Shown piece by piece: positions 26,338-34,752 of a stretch of DNA of 64,000 nt. The position numbers and the translations under genes are program-made. The notes under the pieces were generated by a model that saw nothing but the letters and a program-made list of their open reading frames with translations, did not search any database and had not been told where the DNA came from. The first letter of the stretch is position 1, and each line of letters begins with the position of its first letter. The DNA comes from Microbacterium sp. AG238 (GTDB lineage Bacteria; Actinomycetota; Actinomycetes; Actinomycetales; Microbacteriaceae), in the NCBI RefSeq assembly GCF_003610405.1, contig NZ_RAQC01000001.1, positions 2,232,001-2,296,000 on the forward strand. The letters are read 5' to 3'.

Positions 26338-26490
26338 GCTCTTCGAGGAACACCCTCGCTGTCCCCAGCGGCGAGTAGTCGCGCAACCCCCCAGAATCGC
26401 GACGACGGATCCCCACCTCGGATGGGCGATGGGCCCTCTCGATTTCCTCAGTCCCCAATGAAGAGTTCGAGAGGGCCCCTTCTCTCTCTA
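26338..26490 (+). ncRNA. 6C-like small RNA
   Basis: The 250-base gap holds an ordered set of hairpins rather than a gene: a -10-like TAACCT at 26326-26331, a hairpin with the GTCCCCAG loop (about 26354-26375), a perfect stem GTCGCG/CGCGAC (26378-26383, 26398-26403) whose loop contains CCCCCC, a GATCCCCACC element, and a strong terminal hairpin. Two C-rich loops of this kind are the hallmark of the actinobacterial 6C RNA family. Identification is by pattern; boundaries are estimates. Confidence 0.6.
26431..26478 (+). terminator. Terminator of the small RNA
   Basis: GGGCCCTCTCGA and TCGAGAGGGCCC form a 12-bp perfect stem, followed by CTTCTCTCTC. Confidence 0.7.
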
Positions 26491-26494
26491 GGCT
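26489..26494 (+). promoter_or_regulatory. Leaderless -10 element TAGGCT
   Basis: TAGGCT, six bases, ATG 26501. Confidence 0.55.
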
Positions 26495-26500
26495 GAGGTG

Positions 26501-26908
26501 ATGGCTGGAAAGAAGCGTGGCGTGAAGAAGCCGCTGCCCGAGTTCCGCAATCCGCAGCTCGCGGACGCCCTGCAGACCCAGGACATGGCTGCTCTCGCGT
26601 TCGCGCTGCGGCACGGCCCGACCGTCGTGCCGCTCATGCGTCCCGGCGATCGCGATGACCCGCGTGACGTCGGTGAGATCTGGACGTACCGCGACCCCAA
26701 CACCGGTGACGTCGCGCTGCTGCTGTTCAGCGATGCGGCGCACAAGCCCGAAGCGCTGCCCGCGCATGTGGCGTTGCAGTCGCCCGGCGGTCTGCGCGCA
26801 TTCCTCGGGGTTCACGAAGCGGAGATCACCACGGTGTTCTTCGACATCGCCGGCCCCCACCCCATGCAGGCCACCCCGCAGGACGTGATCGCCGCGCTCG
26901 ACGCCTGA
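26501..26908 (+). CDS. Hypothetical protein, SseB-like
   Basis: 135 residues, cytoplasmic, no signal or membrane segment. After a basic N-terminus (MAGKKRGVKKPLPEFRNPQL) comes an alpha/beta domain (LAFALRHGPTVVPLM, VALLLFSDAAHKPEALPAHV, GGLRAFLG, VFFDIAG) that resembles SseB N-terminal domains. Convergent with radA, with the 84-bp tandem repeat between. Function unknown. Confidence 0.65.
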   Translation: MAGKKRGVKKPLPEFRNPQLADALQTQDMAALAFALRHGPTVVPLMRPGDRDDPRDVGEIWTYRDPNTGDVALLLFSDAAHKPEALPAHVALQSPGGLRAFLGVHEAEITTVFFDIAGPHPMQATPQDVIAALDA

Positions 26909-26966
26909 TCGCCGGGTTGGTGGGGCCGGGGGTTTGGGGTTGGGGTTTGGGTTTGGGTTTGGGTTG

Positions 26967-27373
26967 GGTTGGGTTGGCAGTTGCCGCCGCTTCGGCGCGC
27001 GCGATGGGGCGTGTTCTGCCGGGTGAGTAGCCCAACACCGGGGCCTCGGGTTTGGGTTGGCAGTTGGCGCCGCTTCAGCGCCCGCGATGGGGCGTGTTCT
27101 GCCGGGTGAGTAGCCCAAGACCGGGGCCTCGAGGTTTGGGTTGGCAGTTCGCGCCGCTTCAGCGCCCGCGATGGGGCGTGTTCTGCCAGGTGAGTAGCCC
27201 GGGACCGTGGGCTCGAGGTTTGGGTTGGCAGTTGGCGCCGCTTCGGCGCGCGCGATGGGGCGTGTTCTGCCAGGTGAATAGCCCAACACCGGGGCCTCGA
27301 GGTTTGGGTTGGCAGTTCGCGCCGCTTCGGCGCGCGCGATGGGGCGTGTTCTGCCAGGTGAGACCCCGGCGGC
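26967..27373. repeat. Five-copy 84-bp tandem repeat
   Basis: Copies start at about 26967, 27050, 27134, 27218 and 27302 (periods 83, 84, 84, 84). Each holds TTTGGGTTGGCAGTT, the small palindrome GCGCCGCTTCGGCGC and GATGGGGCGTGTTCTGCC. It is preceded by a GGGTTT-type tract (26925-26970). Because the period is a multiple of three, frames stay open on both strands, but no start, RBS or domain supports a protein. Confidence 0.85.
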
Positions 27374-27400
27374 CCGGGCTCGGCAGCTCGAGGCGGGGGG

Positions 27401-28765
27401 TCAGAAGCCGACGTCGGCGGCGGATGCCGCGGGCTGACGCACCTGCAGATCGCGCATCGCTCCGCCGATCGTGCGCGACGAGGCATCCACCACGGCGGTG
27501 TAACCCATGCGCTTCGCTTCGGACTGGCGCTGGCTCGACTGCGTGACCGGGCGGATCTCGCCCGCGAGACTGAGCTCACCGAAGGCCGCCACCTGTCGCG
27601 ACACGGCCTTGCCGCCGACGGCACCAGCGATGGCGATGGCGATGGCGAGGTCTGCAGCTGGCTCGACGAGGCGCACGCCGCCCACGGTCGAGACGTAGAC
27701 GTCCTGGTCGCTCGTCACGGCGACGCCGCGCTTCTCGAGGACGGCGAGGATCATCGCAACGCGTGCGCTGTCGACGCCGCTCACGACCCGGCGGGGATTG
27801 GGCGCCCCGGTCTTGAGGGTCAGCGCTTGGACCTCGACCGGCAGTGCTCGTCGCCCCTCGAGCGCGATCGTCACGCAGGTTCCGGGCACCGGGTCGCCGT
27901 GCCCGAGGAACAGCGCGCTCGGATCGGGCACCTCGGCGATGCCGTCGCCCGTCATGTCGAAGCATCCGACCTCGTCGGTCGGGCCGAAGCGGTTCTTCAA
28001 CGCCCGGACGAACCGCAACGAGGTCTGGCGGTCGCCTTCGAACTGGCAGACGACGTCGACGAGATGCTCGAGCACCCGCGGGCCGGCGATCGAGCCGTCT
28101 TTCGTGACGTGGCCGACGATGAGGACGGGGAGGTCGCGCTCTTTCGCGACGCGGATGAGGGTGGACGCCACTTCGCGTACCTGGCTCGGCTGACCGGCGA
28201 CCCCGTCGGAGAGCGACGACGACACGGTCTGTACCGAGTCGACGATGAGCAGGTCGGGACGTACCTCGTCGACGTGACCGAGCACGGTGGCGAGGTCGGT
28301 CTCGCTGGCGAGATAGAGCGCGTCGTGCAGCGCGCCGGTCCGCTCTGCGCGGATCCGTACCTGGCCGAGCGATTCCTCCGCGCTCACGTACAGGACCCGG
28401 CGGCCCGAACGTGCGGACTGCGCGGCGACCTCGAGCAGGAGCGTCGACTTGCCGACGCCGGGCTCGCCCGAGAGCAGGATCGCGGCCCCGGGGACCACTC
28501 CGCCGCCGAGCACACGGTCGAACTCGCCGACCCCGCTCGATCGTCGAGGGGCGTCGGTGGTGTCGATCTCGGTGATCGGACGAGCGGCGCGCGCCGCACC
28601 GGGGCTGACCGCGGTCACGGTCGAGGTGATGCCGGTCTGCGTCGCCGCCTCGACGACGGTGCCCCACTGCTGACACTCACCGCAGCGACCGACCCACTTC
28701 GCGGTCGTCCACCCGCACTCGGTGCACTTGAAGGCCGTCGTGGGAGCGGGACGTCGAGAGGCCAT
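27401..28765 (-). CDS. radA: DNA repair protein RadA
   Basis: 454 residues, full length. N-terminal C4 zinc finger (CTEC, CGEC), RecA-like ATPase with Walker A GEPGVGKS and the RadA-specific KNRFGPTDEVGCF, and a C-terminal Lon-protease-like domain (SGVDSARVAMILAVLEKR, GELSLAGEIRPV). RadA promotes branch migration during recombination. Start ATG 28765 has TACCCT six bases upstream on its strand; the longer open frame to 29140 is antisense to ldh and rejected. Confidence 0.97.
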   Translation of the reverse strand: MASRRPAPTTAFKCTECGWTTAKWVGRCGECQQWGTVVEAATQTGITSTVTAVSPGAARAARPITEIDTTDAPRRSSGVGEFDRVLGGGVVPGAAILLSGEPGVGKSTLLLEVAAQSARSGRRVLYVSAEESLGQVRIRAERTGALHDALYLASETDLATVLGHVDEVRPDLLIVDSVQTVSSSLSDGVAGQPSQVREVASTLIRVAKERDLPVLIVGHVTKDGSIAGPRVLEHLVDVVCQFEGDRQTSLRFVRALKNRFGPTDEVGCFDMTGDGIAEVPDPSALFLGHGDPVPGTCVTIALEGRRALPVEVQALTLKTGAPNPRRVVSGVDSARVAMILAVLEKRGVAVTSDQDVYVSTVGGVRLVEPAADLAIAIAIAGAVGGKAVSRQVAAFGELSLAGEIRPVTQSSQRQSEAKRMGYTAVVDASSRTIGGAMRDLQVRQPAASAADVGF

Positions 28766-28827
28766 GGATCCAGGGTAGGCGCGACCGCCGACATCCCCGC
28801 CGACCAACGCCTCGCAGGCGTTCACGC

Positions 28828-28912
28828 GATACAAACGTCGGACCGGTGGTGCGGATGTCGCGTTCCCGAGGCTCCGGGACGACACCAGCACCGCCGGTCC
28901 GACGGATGTATC
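28828..28912. repeat. 85-bp inverted repeat between ldh and radA
   Basis: Arms of 25 bases (28828-28852 and 28888-28912) match at 22 positions; the core CGTCGGACCGG pairs with CCGGTCCGACG. Lies after the ldh stop and before radA's promoter, so it may end ldh transcription, but it is longer than an ordinary terminator. Confidence 0.65.
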
Positions 28913-28946
28913 AGCATCTGGCGTGACATCGCACGCCGGGGCGAGG

Positions 28947-29903
28947 TCAGCCGCGCAAGGAGGCCGCGACTTCCTGGAGGGATGCTGCCGAGTGCTGGAA
29001 CAGTTCGAGCTCACGGTCGGAGAAGGCGATCTCGCGCACGGGGAACGCACCTCGACGGTTGACGACCGAGGGCACCGACAGGGCCATCCCGTCGACGCCG
29101 TGGAAGTCGCGCAGCACCGTGGAGACCGGCAGCACGGCATCCTCGTCGCGCAGGATCGCCTCGACGATCCGGGCGCTCGACAGGCCGATGGCGTAGTTCG
29201 TCGCGCCCTTGCCCTGGATCACCTTGTACGCGGCATCGCGGACATCGATGGCGATCTGATCGATCTCCTCTCTCGTGAACTTGGGCTGGCCGTCGAGCGG
29301 CACCCAGTCGAGGATCGGCACCGTTCCGATCGTGGCGTGAGACCACAGCGGGAACTCGGTGTCGCCGTGCTCGCCGACGATGTACGCGTGCACGCTCGAG
29401 ATCGAGACGCCGGCGCGGCGGGCGATCTTCCACCGCAGGCGCGAGGTGTCGAGCACCGTGCCCGAGGCGAAGATGCGCTCGGGCGGCAGGTCGGTCGCTT
29501 CCTGCGCGAGCACGGTCAGCACGTCGCACGGGTTCGTGACGATCACGAAGGTCGCGTTGGGGGCGACCTCGAGCAGCTTCGGCATCATCGAGGCGATGAT
29601 TCCCGCATTGACACCGGCGAGCTCGGTACGGGTCTGACCCGGCTTCTGCTTCGCTCCCGCGGTGATGACGACGACGTGCGAGCCCTCGGCGACCGAGATG
29701 TCGGAGCCGCCGATGATGTCGCTCGATCCGGTGAACTGCGCGCCGTGGGCGAGGTCGAGCACCTCGGCCTCGGTCTTCTCGGTGGCGATGTCGTACAGCG
29801 CCACGTGGCGGGCGGATCCCCGGATGAGGGCCGCGTAGGCGACGCTCGAACCGACGGCGCCCGCGCCGACGACGGTGAGTTTGGAGTTCTCGATCGCGCT
29901 CAT
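28947..29903 (-). CDS. ldh: L-lactate dehydrogenase
   Basis: 318 residues, full length. Rossmann motif VVGAGAVGSS, the ITAGAKQKPGQTR mobile loop with the Gln-Lys-Pro-Gly-Gln-Thr-Arg pattern that selects lactate/pyruvate over malate, VTNPCDV, and the catalytic His in GEHGDTEF. NAD-linked cytoplasmic enzyme interconverting pyruvate and lactate. The start ATG 29903 has CAGACT six bases upstream. Not in an operon with radA. Confidence 0.95.
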   Translation of the reverse strand: MSAIENSKLTVVGAGAVGSSVAYAALIRGSARHVALYDIATEKTEAEVLDLAHGAQFTGSSDIIGGSDISVAEGSHVVVITAGAKQKPGQTRTELAGVNAGIIASMMPKLLEVAPNATFVIVTNPCDVLTVLAQEATDLPPERIFASGTVLDTSRLRWKIARRAGVSISSVHAYIVGEHGDTEFPLWSHATIGTVPILDWVPLDGQPKFTREEIDQIAIDVRDAAYKVIQGKGATNYAIGLSSARIVEAILRDEDAVLPVSTVLRDFHGVDGMALSVPSVVNRRGAFPVREIAFSDRELELFQHSAASLQEVAASLRG

Positions 29904-29935
29904 GACCTCAGTCTGGCAGGGGGGAATGAGAGTCG

Positions 29936-30715
29936 CTACCGGGCCCCTCGCCGCCCGGCGTGCGGGTCGCTCGCGTTGAGTGCGCGCACGACGTCGGGGT
30001 AGTCGCCGCGTGCCTCGCCGTGGCGCAGGAACCCGACGCGCTCGACGAGCACCTCGCGCGCATCCGCATCCCGCTCGAGGATCGACATGACCTCGTCGAT
30101 GAACTCGTCGAGCGGCTGAGCCTGCGGGTTCTCGGCGTGGCCGGGCATGAGATCGGTCTGCACGGCGGGCGGCACCAGCTCGACGATCGACACCGGCGAG
30201 TCGGCGTACTGCAGCCGGAGCGATTCGCTCAGCATGTGGATCGCGGCCTTCGTCGCGTTGTAGCTCGGCGTCGCGGCGAGCGGAGCGAACGCCAGGCCCG
30301 ACGAGACGGTCATGATCGTCGCGGCGGGGCGCGCCAGCAGGTGCTCGATGAACGCGCCGATCAGCCGGATGGGACCCAGCAGATTCGTGATGACGGTGCG
30401 TTCGGCGCTGGCGACGAAGCCTGCGGGCGAGGTCCAGTCTTCGGCGTTCATGATGCCCGCCATCGTGACGAGCACGTCGAGATCGGGATGCCGCTCGAGC
30501 ACCTCTCCGGCCGCGCGGGCGATGGATGCGGCATCCGATGTGTCGATCTCGACGCCGTCGATGCCGGGGTGCGAAGAGCGCAGGTCGTCGATGAGCTCGC
30601 GCCGGCGTCCGCCGACGATGATCGTGTTGCCGCGCTCGGCGAGGGCGATGGCGAACGCGCGGCCGATGCCGCTCGTTGCGCCGGGGATGAAGATGGTGCG
30701 TCCGGTGATGTCCAT
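29936..30715 (-). CDS. SDR oxidoreductase (DltE-like)
   Basis: 259 residues from ATG 30715. Cofactor motif PGATSGIG, TMAGIMNAEDW, catalytic Ser in VSSGLAF, and YNATK for Tyr/Lys. The sequence resembles the DltE-type group of SDRs. Divergent from an XRE regulator with 100 bases between, which suggests the regulator controls it. Substrate unknown. Confidence 0.85.
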   Translation of the reverse strand: MDITGRTIFIPGATSGIGRAFAIALAERGNTIIVGGRRRELIDDLRSSHPGIDGVEIDTSDAASIARAAGEVLERHPDLDVLVTMAGIMNAEDWTSPAGFVASAERTVITNLLGPIRLIGAFIEHLLARPAATIMTVSSGLAFAPLAATPSYNATKAAIHMLSESLRLQYADSPVSIVELVPPAVQTDLMPGHAENPQAQPLDEFIDEVMSILERDADAREVLVERVGFLRHGEARGDYPDVVRALNASDPHAGRRGAR

Positions 30716-30803
30716 GCCCCGACTCTCGTCGCGGCATGCGCGGCTATCCAGGCACATCCGAACGGGGGAGCGGCGGTCCCTGGTTCGGACGGGCCGCGCT
30801 GGT

Positions 30804-30809
30804 CAGAAT
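30804..30809 (+). promoter_or_regulatory. Leaderless -10 element CAGAAT
   Basis: CAGAAT, six bases, GTG 30816. Confidence 0.5.
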
Positions 30810-30815
30810 GGATGC

Positions 30816-31667
30816 GTGGACCGCGCTGCTCTTGCCCGATTCCTCCGCGCCCGTCGCGAGCGACTGCGTCCGGAGGATGTCGGGCTGCCATCCGGGGAGC
30901 GCCGGCGGGTGACGGGACTCCGACGCGAAGAGGTCGCGCAGCTCGCCATGATGAGCGTCGACTACTACACGCGGCTCGAGCAGGAGCGCGGGCCGCAGCC
31001 GAGTCTCCAGATGCTCGCGTCGCTCACGCGGGCGCTGCGGCTCTCGCGCTCGGAGCGCGATCACCTGCACCGTCTGGCGGGGCACACGCCGCCTGAACGT
31101 TCCGGTGCGGCCGATCATGTGGCGCCGGCCCTGCAGCGGGTGCTCGATCGGCTCGACGACATCCCGGCGCTCGTGATCACCGAGCTCGATGAGACGCTCG
31201 CGCAGAACGATCTCGCGCGGGCTCTCTTCGGCCCGCGCGAACGGCGCACCGGACCGGAACGCAGCGGCGCGTGGTGCTGGTTCGTGCATCCCGACAGCGA
31301 GCGGGCGGTGTATCCGGCATCCGATCACGATCGGCAGAGCCGGGCGATCGTGGCGAATCTGCGTGCCGTCGCGGGCCGCGGTGGCGCCGGATCGCGCGCA
31401 GCGCGTCTCGTCGACGACCTGCGCGAACGCAGCGTCGAGTTCGCTCACCTCTGGGATCTCGAGGAGGTCGCCGAGCGGTTCGCCGATCACAAGGTCGTGG
31501 TGCATCCAGCCGTCGGCGAGATCGAGGTCGACTGCCAGGTGCTCTTCACGGAGGACCGTTCGCAGGCGCTCCTCACGCTCACCCCCGAGCCCGGGTCGGA
31601 GGCGGCGGAGAAGTTGCGGATGCTGGCGGTGCTGGGGCCTCTCGCCTCGGAGCGCTCGCCGGCCTGA
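30816..31667 (+). CDS. XRE-family regulator with MmyB-like ligand-binding domain
   Basis: 283 residues. Residues about 5-75 are an XRE helix-turn-helix (LRARRERLRPEDVG, RRVTGLRREEVAQLAMMSVDYYTRLEQ), the rest is the PAS-like MmyB ligand-binding domain with its FVHPDSERAVYPASDH and HPAVGEIEVDCQVL segments. These regulators are common in actinobacteria and usually control a divergent SDR or monooxygenase gene, as seen here. Ligand unknown. Confidence 0.9.
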   Translation: MDRAALARFLRARRERLRPEDVGLPSGERRRVTGLRREEVAQLAMMSVDYYTRLEQERGPQPSLQMLASLTRALRLSRSERDHLHRLAGHTPPERSGAADHVAPALQRVLDRLDDIPALVITELDETLAQNDLARALFGPRERRTGPERSGAWCWFVHPDSERAVYPASDHDRQSRAIVANLRAVAGRGGAGSRAARLVDDLRERSVEFAHLWDLEEVAERFADHKVVVHPAVGEIEVDCQVLFTEDRSQALLTLTPEPGSEAAEKLRMLAVLGPLASERSPA

Positions 31668-31670
31668 GTT

Positions 31671-33062
31671 TCAGCTCGTCGCGCCCGGGCCCGCAACTGA
31701 GGGTGCGCTGTTCCGGATGCCGGCGAAGGCGATGAGCCCGCCCGCGGCCATGAGTGCCGCGGTGACGATCGCTGCCCGGTGGAATCCGTCGAGGTCGAGT
31801 GCGCCGCCCACGATCGGAGCCAGGAACGCGATCACCACGAGGCCCGCCACCCGTGCGACGGCGTTGTTCACGGCCGAGGCGATACCCGATCGTTCGGGGT
31901 CGATCGCGCCGAGGATCGTCGAGGTGAGGGGCGAGACCGTCGCGCCGAGTCCGAGCCCGAACACGACGAGGCCGGGGAGCACCTGCCACCAGTAGTCGAA
32001 GGACTCGCCGACCAGGAGCAGCATCAGTGCGCCGCCGGCCATGACGAGCGGGCCGAGCGTCATGAAGAGCCGTCCGCCGAGGCGTTCCGCGAGCGAGCCG
32101 GCCCATGGACTCAGCGCGATCAGCAGGACCGTGGTCGGGAGGCTCACGAGCCCCGCCAGCGTCGCGCTGAGGCCCGCGCCTTCCTGCAGGTAGACACCGA
32201 CGACGAAGCCGTTGAGCGAGAGGGCGGCGTACACGAACAGGGTCGCGAGGTTGCCGGTCCAGTAGTTGCGCACCCGGAAGAGTCCGAGCGGAAGGGTCGG
32301 ATGCCGCGACGTGCGCTGCCGCAGCAGGAAGGCCGCGAACATGACGGCTCCGACGGCCAGCGGCATCCAGATCGCGGGAGAGGTCCAGCCGAGGTTCGGC
32401 TGCTCGATCAGCGCGAAGACCATGCCGCCCAGGCCCGCCGTGCATAGGGCCGCGCCGATCCAATCGATGCCCGCGTCGGCGCGGCGCTCGTCGTGCACGG
32501 GGAGTCGCGCGACGAGCCACAGGGTGACGGCGACGGGGAGGACGTTGATGAGGAACGCGTAGCGCCACGAGAGCAGATCGACGAAGAGGCCGCCGAGAAG
32601 CGGGCCGATGAGAGACGCGCCAGTGGTGAAGGCCGTCCAGAGGCCGATGGCGCGCGAGCGCTCGTGGCCCTGGAGGAGGGAGGTGATGAGGGCGAGCGAG
32701 CTCGGCACGAGGAACGCGCCCGCCGCGCCCTGGACGGCACGTGCGGCGATGAGGAAGACCGGATCTGGCGCGAGGCCCACGGCCACCGAGGCGACGCCGA
32801 AACCGATCAGCCCGATGCGCAGTACGAGGAGGCGTCCGTAGGCGTCGCTGACCGAGCCCGCCAGGAGGATGAGCGACGAGAGCGTCAGCAAGTACGCGTC
32901 CACCGCCCATTGCTGCGTCGTGAGTCCGCCGCCGAGCTCGCGCTCGATCGCGGGTAGGGCGACGTTCACGATCGTGCTGTCGAGGAACGCGACGGATGAC
33001 GCGAGCGACGCGATCGCCACGATGAGTGCTGTCTGCGGGGCCGATGAACGCGTCACGGACAC
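31671..33062 (-). CDS. MFS drug-exporter type transporter (DHA2-like)
   Basis: 463 residues with 12-14 membrane helices. Motif C-like and motif A segments are visible: FLDSTIVNVALPAIERELG at helix 1, DAYGRLLVLRIGLIGF after helix 2, RAVQGAAGAFLVPSSLALI in helix 4. This is the EmrB/QacA-type family of proton-driven exporters. Convergent with the XRE gene (3 bases apart), so not in its operon. Substrate unknown. Confidence 0.9.
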   Translation of the reverse strand: MSVTRSSAPQTALIVAIASLASSVAFLDSTIVNVALPAIERELGGGLTTQQWAVDAYLLTLSSLILLAGSVSDAYGRLLVLRIGLIGFGVASVAVGLAPDPVFLIAARAVQGAAGAFLVPSSLALITSLLQGHERSRAIGLWTAFTTGASLIGPLLGGLFVDLLSWRYAFLINVLPVAVTLWLVARLPVHDERRADAGIDWIGAALCTAGLGGMVFALIEQPNLGWTSPAIWMPLAVGAVMFAAFLLRQRTSRHPTLPLGLFRVRNYWTGNLATLFVYAALSLNGFVVGVYLQEGAGLSATLAGLVSLPTTVLLIALSPWAGSLAERLGGRLFMTLGPLVMAGGALMLLLVGESFDYWWQVLPGLVVFGLGLGATVSPLTSTILGAIDPERSGIASAVNNAVARVAGLVVIAFLAPIVGGALDLDGFHRAAIVTAALMAAGGLIAFAGIRNSAPSVAGPGATS

Positions 33063-33127
33063 ACGCTACGCCTGACCACGGACACCGCGGTTCGCGGCAT
33101 CGCCCGAGATGTCGTAAGCTGGTCGGC

Positions 33128-33218
33128 GGTGACGTGTCCGAGCGGCCGAAGGTGCAACTCTCGAAAAGTTGTGTAGGGTAACCCCCTACCGTGGGTTCAA
33201 ATCCCACCGTCACCGCCA
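33128..33218 (+). tRNA. tRNA-Ser (anticodon CGA)
   Basis: 91 bases including encoded CCA. Acceptor stem GGTGACG pairs with CGTCACC, discriminator G. Anticodon stem CAACT/AGTTG with loop CTCGAAA gives CGA, reading UCG. A long class II variable arm (GTAGGGTAACCCCCTAC) confirms serine. The 3' 27 bases are part of the att repeat. Confidence 0.97.
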
Positions 33219-33255
33219 GTGAAAACCCCCGGTTATCCGGGGGTTTTCTGCATGT
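33192..33255. repeat. attL: 64-bp direct repeat at island left end
   Basis: Begins TGGGTTCAAATCCCACCG in the tRNA T arm and ends CTGCATGT after the terminator. Matches 60606-60669 at 63 of 64 positions (G33219 against A60633). Confidence 0.93.
33222..33247 (+). terminator. tRNA-Ser terminator
   Basis: AAAACCCCCGG and CCGGGGGTTTT form an intrinsic terminator with a TTAT loop. It is duplicated in attR at 60636-60661. Confidence 0.9.
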
Positions 33256-33267
33256 GCGGGGCGTGTG

Positions 33268-33285
33268 TGGTGCATTTTTGGTGCA
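33268..33285. other. Candidate integrase arm sites, left
   Basis: TGGTGCA occurs at 33268 and 33279; the same pair recurs near attR at 60485 and 60495. Short direct repeats at both ends of an element fit integrase arm-binding sites. Confidence 0.5.
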
Positions 33286-33496
33286 CATCTGAGTCGAGCT
33301 GTCGATTGTGGTTAGGCAGTCCATTGATGGATGGTGCGCGCATAGCCGTCGACGTATCGGAGGATGCCGGTTGATGATGGTGCCGACGCTCGCATGAAGC
33401 CGGCAGGGTTACGGCAGCCATGGGCAGGAACTGCTGTCGGAGCCCGGGCAGAGGTAGTCCGGCGGGCGTCCAACGTCGCCGGATGAGGGCAGTAGG

Positions 33497-33745
33497 TCAA
33501 TCGGGGTGGCCGTGGCTCGCCTCTTTCAGGGGCTCCAGTAGCTTCGCCGGCTCGATGTCGAGGGCGCCTGCGATGAGCACGAGCTCCTCAAGATTGGTTG
33601 GGCTCGGAGAGGTGAGGTGGAGCTTTCGCGAGAGGGTGCGCAGCGGAATTCCCGTCGCGATCGCGAGCCACTCCTGTGTTCGTCTTTGAGCACCGAGGGC
33701 GTCACGAATCAGCTCTACTGTCACGCGCGTTGCTTGTCGCCTCAC
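33497..33745 (-). CDS. Small XRE-type regulator
   Basis: 82 residues from GTG 33745, preceded by AGGAGGAGG. The segment RTQEWLAIATGIPLRTLSRKL is the helix-turn-helix and LEELVLIAGALDIEPAKLLEPL the following helix pair. First gene inside attL, so probably the island's own regulator. Its start abuts a 57-bp perfect palindrome carrying promoter-like TATGAT on both strands, the likely site of autoregulation. Confidence 0.8.
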   Translation of the reverse strand: MRRQATRVTVELIRDALGAQRRTQEWLAIATGIPLRTLSRKLHLTSPSPTNLEELVLIAGALDIEPAKLLEPLKEASHGHPD

Positions 33746-33802
33746 TACGTCCTCCTCCTGTTGGCGTATGATTCAATCATACGCCAACAGGAGGAGGACG
33801 TA
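33746..33802. promoter_or_regulatory. 57-bp perfect palindrome between divergent genes
   Basis: Two 28-base arms, exactly complementary, around a single central C (33774). Each arm contains TATGAT (possible -10) and AGGAGGAGG (ribosome-binding site), so both strands carry the same promoter and RBS. To the right the RBS leads to ATG TGC CGT TAG at 33805, a four-codon frame. Confidence 0.85.
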
Positions 33803-33820
33803 GTTATGTGCCGTTAGCGG

Positions 33821-33826
33821 CAGAAT
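33821..33826 (+). promoter_or_regulatory. Leaderless -10 element CAGAAT
   Basis: CAGAAT, six bases, ATG 33833. Confidence 0.45.
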
Positions 33827-33832
33827 AGGAAG

Positions 33833-34159
33833 ATGCCCAGGCGCAGAACGGTCTCCCCGGCTATGCCGGCTGACGCTGATCGCGCATGGCTAGCGCTCTC
33901 GGGCCGGAGCCGCGTCGACCTGTTGCACGCCTTGATTAGTCGGGAGGCGGCCACGGCGGCTGAACTCATGGATGCCACTGGGCAGACGAAGCCCACGCTG
34001 CACTCGGCCCTGCGCGTTCTTCGCGAACTCGGGTATGTGACGGTCGAAGGTATCGCCGACCGGAGTGTCGGAGGCCCCGTCAGGTATACGGCGGACGTTG
34101 TGCGCCTGAAGGCGGACTTCGAACGGCTCGCCGAGCACTTGTTCATGGGCCGCCAGTAG
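33833..34159 (+). CDS. Winged-helix (ArsR-like) DNA-binding protein
   Basis: 108 residues. RVDLLHALISREAATAAELMDATGQTKPTLHSALRVLRELGYVTVEG is a winged helix with the wing at RSVGGPVRYTAD. Size and layout fit ArsR/MarR-like regulators without a metal site. Divergent from the XRE gene; probably a second island regulator. Confidence 0.75.
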   Translation: MPRRRTVSPAMPADADRAWLALSGRSRVDLLHALISREAATAAELMDATGQTKPTLHSALRVLRELGYVTVEGIADRSVGGPVRYTADVVRLKADFERLAEHLFMGRQ

Positions 34160-34254
34160 CGGCCGGAGCAATGAACCGGAAGGGGGCGTTGCCGAGATTG
34201 AACGGCTCTGGGGGGACGGGCCGAGGCCGCCCAGCTCGACGAGCTGATGGTGTT

Positions 34255-34608
34255 CTACCGCCGCGGACTCGACAGCCGGTAGTTGAGGTTGAGAGTTACC
34301 CGACTTCCTACCAGCCAGCGCGTGCTCTTCTTCGCGATCATCGGGTTCAGTGGGAGCTGGCTGGGGAGACCATCTCCGATCACCAAAAGCTGCGAAGGTG
34401 ATAGCGGGAAGGTTACCGCTCTCGATGCCAGGCTTTCGATGGCGGCGTAGTCGGCTTCCAGATCGTGGTCGAGGACGACAGGATCGTGGGCGTAGCTGAC
34501 GATCGTGGCGTTGCTGATCGAGGAAAGGAAGCCATCGTCCCGCTGTTTGTCGATCACCTCGATGATGCCTCGCCCGGCTAGGAGCGGTCGACGCTCGATC
34601 GAGGGCAT
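34255..34608 (-). pseudogene. DUF4238 C-terminal remnant
   Basis: The stretch AVTFPLSPSQLLVIGD through RWLVGSRVTLNLN is closely similar to the end of the intact DUF4238 protein at 56922-57683, but only about 110 residues remain and the N-terminal two thirds are missing. The frame ends near the wHTH gene. Bases 34160-34254 hold another fragment with no identifiable origin. Confidence 0.65.
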
Positions 34609-34752
34609 TGCGACGGCGGCTAGCGTGCGACGCCCTGTTCCCGAGTGGTGCGGTGGGTGTCAGTGGTGCCGTGTGTCAGCGCAAATACTCGATAGACGCA
34701 AGTCTCGCCGTCGGCCAAACACGCCGCCCCGAGGCATCCTGATCGTCAGGGG

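Noticed and set aside
26967..27373. Tandem repeats considered as a CRISPR array
   Set aside because: The units are contiguous 84-bp copies without unique spacers, and no cas genes are near.
28766..29140. N-terminal extension of RadA
   Set aside because: The added residues are antisense to ldh and lie before a leaderless start with a good -10 element; RadA normally begins with the zinc-finger segment.
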